From assembly GCA_011800155.1 (NCBI GenBank), contig CM022370.1, forward strand, positions 1,736,001-1,800,000: 64,000 nucleotides of DNA. The letters run 5' to 3'. Source of the stretch: Flammulina velutipes. Taxonomy: Eukaryota > Basidiomycota > Agaricomycetes > Agaricales > Physalacriaceae. Every line of letters starts with the position of its first letter. Within the stretch, counting starts at the first letter, position 1. The position numbers were made by a program, and so were the translations under genes. The notes under the pieces were generated by a model. The model was given only the letters and a program-made list of their open reading frames with translations. It ran no database searches and was not told the DNA's origin. Shown in pieces: positions 36,701 to 47,656 of the stretch.

Positions 36701-38515
36701 GAGAGCGGCGCGACAGACGATGGAGATGGGGGGATGTGGGAAGGTGTTGTCTCCGGCGACGGTTCTGAGTCGATGATCACAGATGCACGAGGAGACGACT
36801 CGTCATCCTCACGCAAGGAAGATCGGGAGGATGGTGGCCTTTCTTCTTCGTTGAGTTCTCCATCCAATTCTTGAACTATTTGGTGGTTAATATTACGAAG
36901 GTAATCGGACGTGACACGACGAACCTGGTAGAGCAACCCAGCTTATTTCACGATCATAATCGCCAACTGATTCACCGGTATATAGAACCTCTTCCTCATC
37001 ATCTTCACGACGCAGATGCGTCTTCGTAGGAGTTTGCATGGGACTGGTTGGAAAACCTTCCTGTCGAGAGGACACTGTATCGCTGAGGTAGAGAGGTACA
37101 CCTAAGAAGCCACTGTTCTTGGAGTCTCTGGATGGTGAATCCGATGAATGAGGCACTCGTACTGGAGACCCGTTAATAGGGCTACGTTGAGGCGGCGTTA
37201 GTGAATGGATGGGCAAAAACGGAGATGTCGAATTGTCATCTTCCTCTTCCTCCACAACAATGCTCCTACGCCTGTTTTTTGTCTCAGGGCGTTCTATCTC
37301 AAAGCGCATTTCGGGGAGACTGAATACAGACTCTGCGTCCTGATCAGAGAAATGGAGAGGTGAGGCTGAAAGAGGTTCCGGAGAATGAAGACGAGATGAT
37401 GCACGAGGCGACCCGCTTCTAGGCAGGTAGTTGGGTGTGGGAGACCTGGGCCACCCATCGGAGAAATTATAAGTTTGAGGTTGTTCAGGCGGTAAAGGTG
37501 TGTGGGGAAGTGGAGATGTGGGCGGTATGGGTGTATTTGGAGAGGTGGGAATATAGTCTGAATCAGAGACTGCGGGATTGCTTGCGCTTCCCGAGCCACG
37601 TCTTTTGTTGGACTTTGATCGACGACGTTTCTTGCGTGTCTCTGGGGGTGTGGGTGTAGATACTTCTTCTCCACTGTTGGGTTCCACGTCTGTGTCTTTA
37701 TTGGCGAGCCTAGGAACAAGACGATCGAGCATCTGTTTGCGGGCAATGGTACGTTCCGTTGCCAGGCTCTCGCCCCCAGATATAGTCCGGTTACGGCGCA
37801 ATCCAGCGGTGGGAGAGGGTGACATGGAGGGATCGTAGACATCCTGGCCACCGGTGAGCTTGGCCATAGCGTTCTGTCTGCCGGCGGTACTATGAGAGCG
37901 CTGAAGAAGGCCTCTGCGTTGTATGTCCTCTAGGGAAGGCATTCCCAGGACTGGGGACGCACTGGGAGAGAAGGAGCGGAGGGGGTCGGTACTGTTTGGA
38001 GTAGGCGATCTGAGCATCCGCTGTTTAGGCGGCAGGCTGTTTAGAGGGCCGGGGGACGGCGGCATAGCAGGGGCATCACTGACATTGAGAGCCATTGCGC
38101 CAAGCTCGGGAGACGAATCGCCATGCGTCGGCGTCGGCGCCTGGCTTCGGTTCTTCAAGTCTTTGGAACGTCGGGAACGCGAACGACGTCTGGATCGAGA
38201 TGGCGGTCGGTTAATGGTCTGCTGCTCTTCTTCCTCTGGCTCATTCTGTGGCGGAGGCTCGTAGAACTCTACAGGCTCTTCAGCAGGCTCTGGAGGCGGC
38301 GTGTCGATATCTGGCGTGTCGTCGCGGCTGTCTGCAGCCTTTTCTCCTTCACTGACGGCTTCAGTGTGCATACGAGGGCGTCTTCCGCCTTCCATCCGCG
38401 GAAGAGATGCTGCGCGCTTCAGCATAGAAACGGCTCGTCTGCGCTGCTCTTTGGCATCTGGCGGCGTGTCATTCTCCATCGAGCGCCTTGTAAGCTGCTC
38501 AAACGGCGCTTTCAT
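33724..38515 (-). CDS. Sec7-domain Arf guanine nucleotide exchange factor with PH domain
   Basis: Predicted exchange factor for Arf GTPases in membrane traffic. Two large exons join over a 49-nt intron (ISWVALP to VQELDGEL). The N-terminal ~900 residues are Ser/Pro-rich and disordered, with basic RSRRRSRSRRSK. A PH-like segment may lie around FLFLFSDMLVIAKPV. Then comes a Sec7 domain: LLFRTIELDRAQLGDYLSRR, LDNFAFLGLRLDRALRAFLFSV and FAIRWYDAN...NLVRAIVHLNEHVHG. A PH domain follows (LYGQGLVFDPPVLS ... FQVAFMNNEGQKRRYMFSL). The arrangement resembles yeast Syt1-type GEFs. Motif 1 continues GDYLSRRT, with no acidic residue after GDYL, so catalytic competence is uncertain. Length about 1590 residues. 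The start could move upstream because the frame stays open before it. Confidence 0.8.
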
Positions 38516-38807
38516 CAGTACAACTGCATATTTGTATTGGCCGGACCCTGCTGACCTATGAAAACCTTCAAGGTGAACGCTGCTGACTATGAGCGTGGAG
38601 AAATTGAATGCACAGCAAGTGAGAAAAGAGGCAAGAAAAGGGTATCTGTGTTGGGGATTGGTGGCGTAAGGAAAGGTACTGAGAATTAAACAAGGACAAC
38701 AAGGGAAAATGACGCGCCACGTGGGTCATATATAAGGGGATATCCGCAGTTCCCGCACATCGCCCAACGCGTCGCGCACAGCCACAACATTCTTGCCTTT
38801 CACCACC
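38516..38807. promoter_or_regulatory. Divergent promoter with E-box and TATA box
   Basis: Between the Sec7 gene and the GT49-like gene. CACGTG (38718-38723) sits six bases before TATATAAG (38729-38736), which is 72 bp before the plus-strand ATG. The proximity suggests a real core promoter with a bHLH-type site. Confidence 0.6.
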
Positions 38808-40268
38808 ATGGACAACAAGAAACCAGTCTTGACCACCTCAGGCAGCGTACAGAGCCATATTTCCGTCTCGCTGTCCAAAAAACGTCTGCGCAGTTACTCT
38901 CTTCACTGCGATTCAGCAGGACCACCTCTACCAGTCACCGCTTCTCGTCCACATCGGCGTTATCGCGATGGCTGGAATGCTCTGGTTTGGCTTTGGAACT
39001 CTCTTTCGAACGTCTATATCCGATGGATTGTCGTGCTCTACGTCTGCTTCAGCCTGGCTTTCCTCACATCTTCTCTCTATTCTCTCTCAAGACCCGCTGC
39101 GAAAGGTAATTCACATCGGCGTCTATATCTTCCATTCCCTCACGATAAAGTCCAGAACCCTATCCTCTCTCTCTGAGCAAACAGCTGTCTCGTATCCTAC
39201 CGCACCATCCGACCCCGACGGATTTTCAACCATTCTTCCTTCGCGGAACACTCCCAAACAACCCGCACGCCCTGACTGCCTGCATGTGGTCTACCGATGC
39301 TATCGACGTTCAACTACTGCTCGACTGGGCACAACACTGGAATGGTACGATTTGCTGGGATAGATTAAGCCCGCCCTAACACGATCCAGGTCCTATATCC
39401 CTAGTCATAGCGACGACATCGCGGCACGATCTCTTGGATCTGGACTCACTCAGCTCATCACCAGCATTGTCAATACATCTATTAACTGCAAACGCCATGT
39501 CACCTAACGTTCTTCTCAATCTGGCGCGCCTTTACTCACGTACAGCAACAGTTGTTCTTTTCCCAGAGTCGCTAAATGCTCTGTCTCATCTCGACTCTGC
39601 AATGTTGAAATATGCTCACGTCAGAACTCCTGCGCTACTCACATCGCTTCCTGATCTGCGATTTCCCATGCCGTCTTATACACCATTGCTCCTACCTCAA
39701 GACCACGCTTTCTGGTGTTCCGAACGATCTTTCTTCGTTTACTCGCGGGCTCTTGACTGGAACGAGTGCATCTGGAAAGTTTGGTTGGAGGAACGAGGTC
39801 GTTTGGGACATCTCAACGTGTCCACAACGTCTACATTGCCGGATCCTATAGTACGTGTGTTCTCCAGACCTTTCGCCGTCCTCATCGCAGCTGCAGGAAA
39901 AGTCGCAAGGCCAGGACAAGACACGTACTCGTCTCACCGCTCGCTATCGCTCGGAGACGTGTGACCTGCATCTCAAACGACAAACAATTCTTGAACCAGC
40001 GTCTTCTCCACATGGTCGACGCAACATCAATTGGATAAAAGCCTTTTGTCGCCAGGCGTGTAGCTTTTTTCCTTCTTGCTCGTCCTCTAACCATTGTCAT
40101 AGACAACTGAAAACACGTACAGGTTTCCCTAGTATAACACATACCTCGTACTTGGAAGCTACAGACGTTCAGAGAATAATACAAAAATCAACCACATTTT
40201 CGGACCTCAATATTTTGCGCCACACTGAATTGCCGATCAATTGTTGTTTACGACGATCACGTGTATAG
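38808..40268 (+). CDS. Putative GT49 (LARGE-like) glycosyltransferase, type II membrane protein
   Basis: Golgi-type glycosyltransferase resembling the GT49 domain of LARGE proteins. A cytoplasmic basic N-terminus is followed by one membrane span (IRWIVVLYVCFSLAFLTSSLYSL). After an intron the luminal part reads EPYPLSLSKQLSRIL ... NPHALTACMWSTDAID, then after a 45-nt intron GPISLVIATTSRHD. Family-like blocks LLNLARLYSRTATVVLFP and FWCSERSFFVYSRALDWNECIWKVWLEE follow. The last exons read LQEKSQGQDKTRT ... RYRSETCDLHLKRQTILE and HGRRNINWIKAFCRQ. The C-terminal 50 residues depend on an uncertain last intron (after CRQA). Donor and acceptor sugars cannot be told from sequence. Confidence 0.65.
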
Positions 40269-40336
40269 AGCACGCACACTCACCTTTGTTTAGTTATGCG
40301 TTCATTGTTCGACCGGCCTGCGCCCAACTAAGGGCC

Positions 40337-40344
40337 TATAAATA
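40337..40344 (+). promoter_or_regulatory. TATA box of the FunK1 kinase gene
   Basis: TATAAATA, 79 bp before the FunK1 ATG and directly after the end of the GT49-like gene; it fits the usual 40-100 bp spacing in fungi. Confidence 0.55.
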
Positions 40345-40422
40345 TGCACTCAGGTGAGCTTTTTCACTTACCCACAACACCCTCTAATAATTACACACCC
40401 AACAGCACTCCTCATTCCCTAA

Positions 40423-42768
40423 ATGACTCTCCTCGAAGACGCTGCGGATCACTTAATATCTTGTCCCGTCAAAGACTGGCTTGCAACGTATGCAAAGTCC
40501 AACGGCATCGAGCAATGGAGCGCCGTTGAGTGGGAGGCCTTCCTTGACTCCGTTGTAAAGGCTCTCAAGAAGAAGAAGGTTCTGAACTCGTCGGGCTGGA
40601 GACCCATCCGTGTCATGAGCTTCAATGGTGTCGACGAGGAAACCACATATCAAGCCATCGAGAACATTGCCGAGGCGGTGTACCAGGTTGCGATATCCAT
40701 TCGGCCCACACTTCAGCGAACGACAGTCATCAAATGCTATTCTGATCTCCCCGAGGAACCAGAAACAAACATACTAGGCGGTCGCGCCATACTCATGCAC
40801 CCTGAACAGTCAGCACCCGACACTGTTGACACTGTCATGGCGGCTGAATTCAAGTTAGATGACACGCCGAGAACTTGCCAACAGGTGAGCCACTACATAT
40901 TGACTGATGCGCAGATGATCGAATTTCTCTCCAGAATGAAACGCGCGTCTTAGATGACGCCCGCCACATCATGCATAAAGATCCCCGCCGTCGGTTCACT
41001 TTCGGGCTCACCATCGAGGGTGACTTCATGCGCCTCTGGAATTTTTCTCGCTCGCACACTGGAGTGACAGATGGTTTCGACTATCACAAGGTACGTTCAT
41101 TCCATCACTCACAGATATGCAAAACTCATGTAGTCTAGCATCCCAGACATTTCATTCACTTTCTCTTATTTATCCTCTTCGCCCCAATTTCTACCCTTGG
41201 ATTCGACCCGACCGTCAAACGTGTCTTGGACGAAGAAGGCAAGGTCGCATACCTATACAAAGTCGGAGGTAGCTGGTACCAAACTATCGGCAACCTCCTC
41301 GCAGACCAGAGTTCGCCCATTGTTGGTAGCGCCACCCGTGTCTGGGAAGTCAGAAAGGTGCTCGCCTTTGAGCCAGATGGTAGCCGACGTCTGGACGACA
41401 ACATCGTAGTCTTAAAGGATCTATGGTCCCCCGAAAAGGCGCGAGGAGAAAAATCTATCCAGGACGCAATATTTGCCAACCTCCGGGAGCTGGACGAGGG
41501 CACACCGAACGCGGGGACACCTCTGAGCCACGTCGAAATGGCAAAAAAGCATTTCATGACTATCCTTGAGGATGAGCTTGTCCAGCTTCGGGAACAGAAC
41601 GACATCACACCAAAACCCCGGGAGTTTGCTCAGTCCACCGAATTCACACAGGGTTGGGATGATGAAGATGCGGCGCGAAAGATCGAGCATCGAATGCACC
41701 GGCGTATTGTGTTCAAGGAACGATGTCACACTGTGTGCGATCTTCACGATTTCCCAGATATGCTAGAGTGTCTTAGGCATAATATCGAGGGTACGCTACC
41801 TGTCCTGTTCCCTCATCTGTTCCATAAGACTAACAACAATACCTAGGTCTGTGGTATATGCGTCTGGCGGGTTATGTTCACCGTGACATAAGTTATACTA
41901 ACTGTATGTGGTACAAGTCGGAGGGTCAAGGGAAAATTTCCGACCTGGAGTTCGCTAAACCGTACAATCAATTGACTGCGGATGAGCATCGAACGGTAAG
42001 TTATGACTATGGTTCTTCCGCATATATTGATTGAATTGAAAACAGGGAACGTCCCCCTTTATGGCTGTCGAAGCTCAAAGCCAGGCTTATTTTTCTCTGA
42101 AGAATAGAGAGTCCGAGTCCTTCAAGGACTTTCACCGTCGTGCCCAGTCTTTCACGGTCAACTTTCTTCATGATCTGGAATCTGTCCTGTGGATGTATGT
42201 CTGGTTCCTCTTCCACCGCACGCCCGAGTTGTCTATAGAGGATGGCGAACGAAATGACGACCATTTGGACTTAAAAAGAGCCACGCCAGAGCAGTTGGAA
42301 TCCTATAAGAGGATGCGTGAAGAGCTGTTCCGCTGCGGCATTGATGGATCAGCATTACGGTTCCAAGTCGTGGCGCGCCGAAACTATGGGGACCTCCTGA
42401 CCGTGCTTGAACCGTTCTACGCAAACAGCTGGCACATGGTCAAAGGACTTTTCTTTTTCGACGACCTCTATCATGCGTATAAGACATTAGAAGCGTCAAA
42501 GCCTGTCATGGACTGGCAACATGGCATGCGGAGGTGGGATGTCGACCAATTCACGTACGCTCCGTACGACCGGCTGCGTGCAATCTTGCAGGAGATATCG
42601 AACGTCTTACAGCCCAGCAAGACTGCACCGAAAAGTAGCTTGAAACGTGCTCTTACCACTGATCAGACCACCGAGGAGGATGAAGTGGCTCAGGAGAGTG
42701 AGGAGCGACCGATGAAGAAGATTCGTTTAGTCAAGGCGCAAGTCGCCCACAGCGAGGGGAAGGTCTGA
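40423..42768 (+). CDS. FunK1 fungal-type protein kinase
   Basis: Member of the fungus-specific Pkinase_fungal (FunK1) family, strongly expanded in agaricomycetes; substrates unknown. About 700 residues. The N-terminal extension MTLLEDAADHLISCPVKDWL is family-typical. The kinase core has YVHRDISYTNCMW (HRD loop), followed by KISDLEFAKPY where DFG would be, then GTSPFMAVE, and FLHDLESVLWMYVWFLFHRTP in the C-lobe. The C-terminal tail is basic/acidic (RPMKKIRLVK). Introns interrupt at CQQ-NETRV, at the H-RHFIHF block and before LWYMRLAGY. DLEFAK is common in this family, so activity is not excluded. Confidence 0.88.
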
Positions 42769-42879
42769 ATCCAACCTGAAAAATTGTGTACTGCAGGATA
42801 TATCTTCAGAGTCGCTCATTACCAACGCTCCTTGAATTTCGTCAACTTATGCAATATGTGAATACATTTCTGTCGAACT

Positions 42880-43392
42880 TTACTCCCTTCCTCGCCCTCC
42901 TCTGACAGCACTGGTTCTGAATCTCCCCAACAAAGGCTCGTCTAGCCTATCCAGACCTTTCGCTATCGGTCTGGGAGCCTCCAAATAACTCGGCGCTATA
43001 GCCGCCACCGAACTATGGTTTCGAAAATGTCTCCTCATGTTCGAGTTGACATTGAATGCGCGCGCACAACCTGGGAAAGGGCACGGAAATGCTACATGAA
43101 TGTCAGCAAACATAGAAAAGGCCAGAATACAGGTTCACATACGAGTGGCGCCGGTATGTGTGTTCATGTGTATTCGTAGCGAACTGGGCCGATTGAAGCG
43201 TTTGCGGCAGCACGCACAGGTATGCTTACGTTCTTCGTCCTGTGAGGAGCGAAAGAAACGTGGTGATGGAGACGATGGTGGTGAGGCTCGGGAAGAAGAT
43301 GCAGTTGACAAGGAAGATGACGGCCGAGGCGCGAGTGGAGGGGGAAGAATGTAGTCCGGGAACATTTCATGGATGCTAGGGAGTGAAACCAT
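42880..43392 (-). CDS. C2H2 zinc-finger protein, two fingers
   Basis: Small transcription-factor-like protein, about 150 residues. It begins MVSLPSIHEMFPDYIL, has a Ser/Pro-rich stretch, then two adjacent C2H2 fingers: CACCRKRFNRPSSLRIHMNTH and, after an intron, CPFPGCARAFNVNSNMRRHFRNH. A basic Arg/Pro tail follows. This finger pair is common in basidiomycete regulators, some linked to fruiting; orthology is not claimed. The plus-strand sequence TATAAATA at 43431-43438 (TATTTATA on this strand) lies 39 bp upstream of the ATG. Confidence 0.85.
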
Positions 43393-43801
43393 TGTCTCTG
43401 TGTACTGGTGTACTCCACAGTAGCCCAAGGTATAAATACAAGCGCGAGACAAATTTAGGTTCCACCAACGTCGGTACCACTGCACGAAGATCCTTCCTAC
43501 CTTCTCGGACACTGTACATCTCCAATGATAGCGGACGCAAATCCGCGGTGGACGATCTATGAGCGTGTCGACAGTCTAATCCCCTCCCGACATGTTCGCA
43601 AATCCTCGGGATCGTCGCGTGTAAGCAGTAAGGAGTGGAAGTATGTTAACCAGAAGGAGTGCGTTGGCAGCGAGAACGCGTTAGTAAGGCGGAGCATTTC
43701 ATACCTAGCGCCACATCAGAAGGAAAGGTGAGCCTGAGACCACGCGACTTGCACGTGCACTGCATCAAACATTTTGTGCTGCCAAAATCTTAACTTGAAG
43801 T
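43393..43801. promoter_or_regulatory. Divergent region, C2H2 gene and Ubl-BAG gene
   Basis: A 409-bp gap with opposed genes. A 68-codon open frame (43525-43731, plus) has no family resemblance and is more likely upstream leader sequence. CACGTGC near 43753 contains an E-box core. Confidence 0.4.
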
Positions 43802-44395
43802 ATGTTTGTCAAGTGGAATAAAGAAAGGTTCGTTCGTTGCATCCGTATCCCTTCATATCTTACACTTTCTCAAAGGTTCACGTTCAACGTGTCTCTTGAC
43901 GCGCGCCTCGGAGACCTACGCCAGCTCATCACCGAGGAAACACATCTGGATGCGTTTAAACTCATCTACAAGGGCGCCGTCCTCAAGGACGACAAACAGC
44001 CTTTATCCTCGTACCATTTACGCCACACCTCTACTATCACGCTCCTCCCGTTGAACACAGCACCCCCTCCACCTTCAGCAGTCCAAAAAACAGAACAATC
44101 ATCCATATCAATCATCCAACAAGAACTCTCCGCGATCCACCAATCCCTCGTACCCTCCCTCACCGTGTTCTTAGAATCACTCTCCACCGAGGGCTCGTCG
44201 TCTTCCTCGATGCAAAAAGAGCATGCACGACTCGGAGAACTTCTCCTGCAGTCACTACTCAGATTGGATGCCATCTCTTCAGATGGAGACTGGGAAGATG
44301 CTAGGCGAGAGAGGAAGGCAGCAGTAAAAGAAGTTCAAGCTCTGTTGGACAAGCTTGATGATGCATGGAGCTCATCAAACTCAGTAACGACATGA
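43802..44395 (+). CDS. Ubiquitin-like/BAG-domain cochaperone
   Basis: Predicted Hsp70 nucleotide-exchange cochaperone. The spliced N-terminus is a ubiquitin-like fold: MFVKWNKERFTFNVSLDAR, LGDLRQLITEETHLDAFKLIYKG, KDDKQPLSSYHL. A Pro-rich linker is followed by a C-terminal helical BAG-type region (IIQQELSAIHQSLVPSLTVFLE ... LDKLDDAWSS). The single intron (about 43830-43875) restores KERFTF; without it the Ubl is broken by unrelated sequence. About 180 residues. The architecture matches fission-yeast Bag101-like proteins, without their membrane segment. Confidence 0.82.
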   Translation: MFVKWNKERFVRCIRIPSYLTLSQRFTFNVSLDARLGDLRQLITEETHLDAFKLIYKGAVLKDDKQPLSSYHLRHTSTITLLPLNTAPPPPSAVQKTEQSSISIIQQELSAIHQSLVPSLTVFLESLSTEGSSSSSMQKEHARLGELLLQSLLRLDAISSDGDWEDARRERKAAVKEVQALLDKLDDAWSSSNSVTT

Positions 44396-44522
44396 CTTGT
44401 ATAACATTGGCTTCCCTTTTGCTTTATAGAGAGCCGGCCGCTTGTGCCAGCACGCGTTAGTGCGTATTCGGTGTGATATAGTGGACCTCAAGACTCTATT
44501 GCTACAAACTGCGACCACATTG

Positions 44523-46182
44523 TTATAATTTCGTGACGGATAGTGGAGGTGGTGGACCTGGCACTTGCGAGAAACGGCTCGGGATCCAAGTTCCATCCAC
44601 AGATGTTTCATCTACTCGGCCAGTGAAACGTGCATTTCGGTCCATCATAATCGCATGCACCTGTAAGCCGGCACCGTCAATCTCACAAGCCTCCATACAA
44701 ACGAGAAACAGACATACCTGCATTCTCAATCCATGCATATGTGCTCGTAATGACATGACTTCCTCGTTCAATCTCAGGGATTCGTTCGTCAACGCGATTT
44801 CGTTCCTCCTCCCCAGTGAGTCCATCGTCGTAGACAACGTAACAAGAGATTCCCGCAACCCATTCAAAGATCCCTCTAAGGATGCACTCAAGTCAATGGG
44901 CGCAACCACATCGCGAGCTACAGATCGAGCAGTCAAACTCGACGGATCCCAGTTTTGGCTGATATTTGGGGATGTACGCGGGGGAACACCGCGCCAGTCC
45001 TGAGGATTCGATGGCCCCGGAGTGTGGGTAGGAAGATCATCCGGAGGAAAATACGCTGCGAATTCATCTAGTGGATCGCTGGGCATGGAAACGCTAGATC
45101 GACGGGATAGTCGATTGGTCGAGGTAGTTGCAGCATGATGTTGGGCGTGCAGAGGTAGCTCAGATGATGGCCGCGCGGTAGCGTTCACATACCAGGGCCC
45201 AAGAGCGGCCTTTGCTGCTTGGAGCTCCCGGTTGGTCAAACGAAGATGACCTTGCAGGGCGTCCACCTTGGCGCGGAGGAGATTGTTCTCTTCCTTCAAA
45301 GCCTGAGTGCTTTGGCTATGGATGGTTAGAAATCCTTTGATGGCCTCATAAGAGCAAGATGAGACGTGGACGTCCAATAAGCGTCGTTCTCCACTCCAAG
45401 CACAGCCATGGGAGGAATGAACGCAGACAACAGATGCCCGTTGGCATATCTCGTTGTGCGACTTGCGAAGGGACCTTTTCATTTCAGCAGAGCAATACTC
45501 GCAGATACAAGAAGAGTCGAGGCAGATGGAGACATGTTCCTTCATCCCTTATGAGGCAATAACACGTAGAAATAGCGTGGCGCTTACCTCGTATAGTGAC
45601 TCTGGTAACTCGCTTTCACAGTCATTGCAGAAGACAGGTGTGTGCGTGCATCTGCCGTCGACGATATCCTTGCGCATAGTCTGTTCGCTACATGACTGGT
45701 CAGGACAAGGGACCAGCTTGTATTCGCAGCCTTCGTTGAGGTGGCCTTGGAGGAGATGGCGCTGGCAAAGATAAGTGCATCCTTGAATAGGGCACCAGAC
45801 CATTAGTTCGTCTACAAGCTGCATGGCTATGTTAGTGGTAAGCTATATGGATGCAAAGGGGTACACACAGAACGAATGATAGGATCTGCTTGCTCCAGGT
45901 CATCGACAGTGAGTGCGAGTCGATCCACAGGGCATTGTCGGCAGTGAACCAGAGCTTCGGATATGCAGTCACGACAGAAAGTGTGAGAGCATGACCGTGT
46001 AGTTACGGGGTCGATAAACGGAACGCTGTAGATGAGCGATGAGCAGGACGTAGATCTGCTTGTCAAGTGTTCGTACCGGCAAATGCAACATATCTGAGTG
46101 GGACTAAGCGAAATGAGTTTGATTATTGATTTACACACACCAGATTCGGGTTCAAAGAGTCAACGTAGTTGTAGGAAAGCAT
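44523..46182 (-). CDS. RING and TRAF-type zinc-finger protein, probable E3 ubiquitin ligase
   Basis: A C3HC4 RING finger (CCICR-VPFIDPVTTRSCSHTFCRDC ... CRQCPVDR) is followed by cysteine/histidine-rich TRAF-type fingers (CPIQGCTYLCQRHLLQGHLNEGCEY, CPDQSCSEQTMRKD). More lie after an intron (SICEYC, SSHGCAWSGERRLLDVH). A coiled-coil (ALKEENNLLRAKVDALQGHL) and a Ser/Pro-rich middle precede a tail around RNEIALTNESLRLNEEVMSLRAHMHGL. The start chosen is MLSYNYVDSLNPNLV; an intron beginning GTGTAAATC joins it to PTQICC, and one of about 50 nt joins ICR to VPFIDP. It resembles fungal TRAF-like E3 candidates; no MATH domain is visible, so signalling through receptors is not implied. Confidence 0.8.
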
Positions 46183-46389
46183 TGAGCGGGATGATGATGG
46201 GAGGTAGAGTGGAAAGCACGGAACGGACTCCATGCTCCGAATTGCGGAGGTTCGGCCAGGGGTCCGATGATCGGCGGACTGACTGTACGCCACAAATCAT
46301 TACATTTTCCTTGCTGGACCTGCTGTATAGCGGTATCGACTTCTGGCAAATGCCATCTTTGCCTCTTATCTTAATTGCATACACATATT

Positions 46390-47395
46390 CTATTTTCCAA
46401 ACATTTCCCCAAGCTCCACCAAGGAATAGACAACAATATCAACTTGCCCTCCATCCTTCTTGGACCGGATTGGTTCCTCCAAATTGTCCTCACCTAGTCG
46501 AGGGATGTAGATAGTCTTCATACCAGCTTTGCTGGCAGCCTCCAAGTCATAGATATGAGCTGCTACCATGGCGCAGTTCTCTGGCCGAACGGAAAGGTGG
46601 CGCATTGCACCACGGTATACAATAGGATTACTGAAGGCAGTGAGTACTAGTATTGTCACGATTATCATATCCCTACGGCTTGAAAGAATCAAACAACTCA
46701 GCTGATAAGATGACATCCCACGGCAGGTCAGCGAATTTGGCCTTCGAAATTACGAAAAGAGTGAGGATTCATTTAGGACTTTAGGAGTAAGAGCAACACA
46801 CCATATCCGTCAAGAGGCGAATGTTTCCGTTAGATAATGTTGCGATGATAACATGCTTCTTGAGAGCTCGCAGACCTTCGACTGCATCCGGCCAGCCTTA
46901 TGAGAGCAAAGAGTCAGGTCTTGACATGGATCTTCCGCCGAATATTCAAACCATTCAGACGATGCCAAACAAGATTTAAATCAGCAACATCATCTTTTGC
47001 AAGTGTGGTGCCAAACTCAGCCCAACGAGGAGATTGAAGCATATTGTCTAGAATCTTTCATCGAAGTAGATTTAGAATCATGTATCGGACGTAAAGAAAG
47101 AACTGACCTGTCTGTGCATGAGATCCACATTTCTAGGTATGGCTGCTGCTCCGTCTCCGGCGGCTACACGGCGGCTACACAGTACAGTATGGAACAGTGG
47201 ATCTTCAAAACGTCACAGAGGGTGGACGCACGTATTCTCCAAGTATCCTTGCCTCCATTCATTCGCAAAGTCGTGCCAGTCCTGATCAGTGAATGATAGA
47301 GTGTTTCCCCGACGTTTGAGCTCGTTAAATACGGAGGAGCGCCAGTCAACGACCGTCCCAAAGACGTCAAATAGAAGAACTTCGATACCCTCCAT
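46390..47395 (-). CDS. HAD-superfamily hydrolase, haloacid dehalogenase type II-like
   Basis: Predicted 2-haloacid dehalogenase-like hydrolase. Motif I: FDVFGTVVDWRSSV, with the nucleophile Asp; motif II region: IIATLSNGN; motif III Lys in the ALF...SFK area, then NPIVYRGAMRHL and the Asp of motif IV near AAHIYDLEAA. The fold continues in EWRQGYLENTRRVAAGDGAAAIPRNVDLMHRQ-ILDNMLQSPRWAEFG. Six short introns. Start MEGIEVLLFD is preferred; an ATG 16 codons upstream lacks family resemblance. Ends EMFGK. The substrate is unknown; fungal members often act on other small acids or phosphates rather than halides. Confidence 0.82.
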
Positions 47396-47656
47396 GCGGC
47401 CAGATAGTCGTAAGCACGCTGTAGATGTAATGGGTGGGAACATAGAATTCAGTGACCTCGAGGTACAGTGATGTCAGAGTTCCCACGACCATCTTCTTCA
47501 ATACGCCACAGCGACATTGTGTTTCCGAGAACTTGATGGCCTCGGACATATAACGGCGTTGAATAAATTGACTGGTAGTTAACAAAAACTCACTTCAATT
47601 CAGTGTTCCTTTTATTACGTCGCACATCAAAGAAGAAGTGGCGTATCAACTCGAAC

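Noticed and set aside
43525..43731. A 68-codon open frame upstream of the Ubl-BAG gene
   Set aside because: No resemblance to known proteins; more likely leader or promoter sequence.
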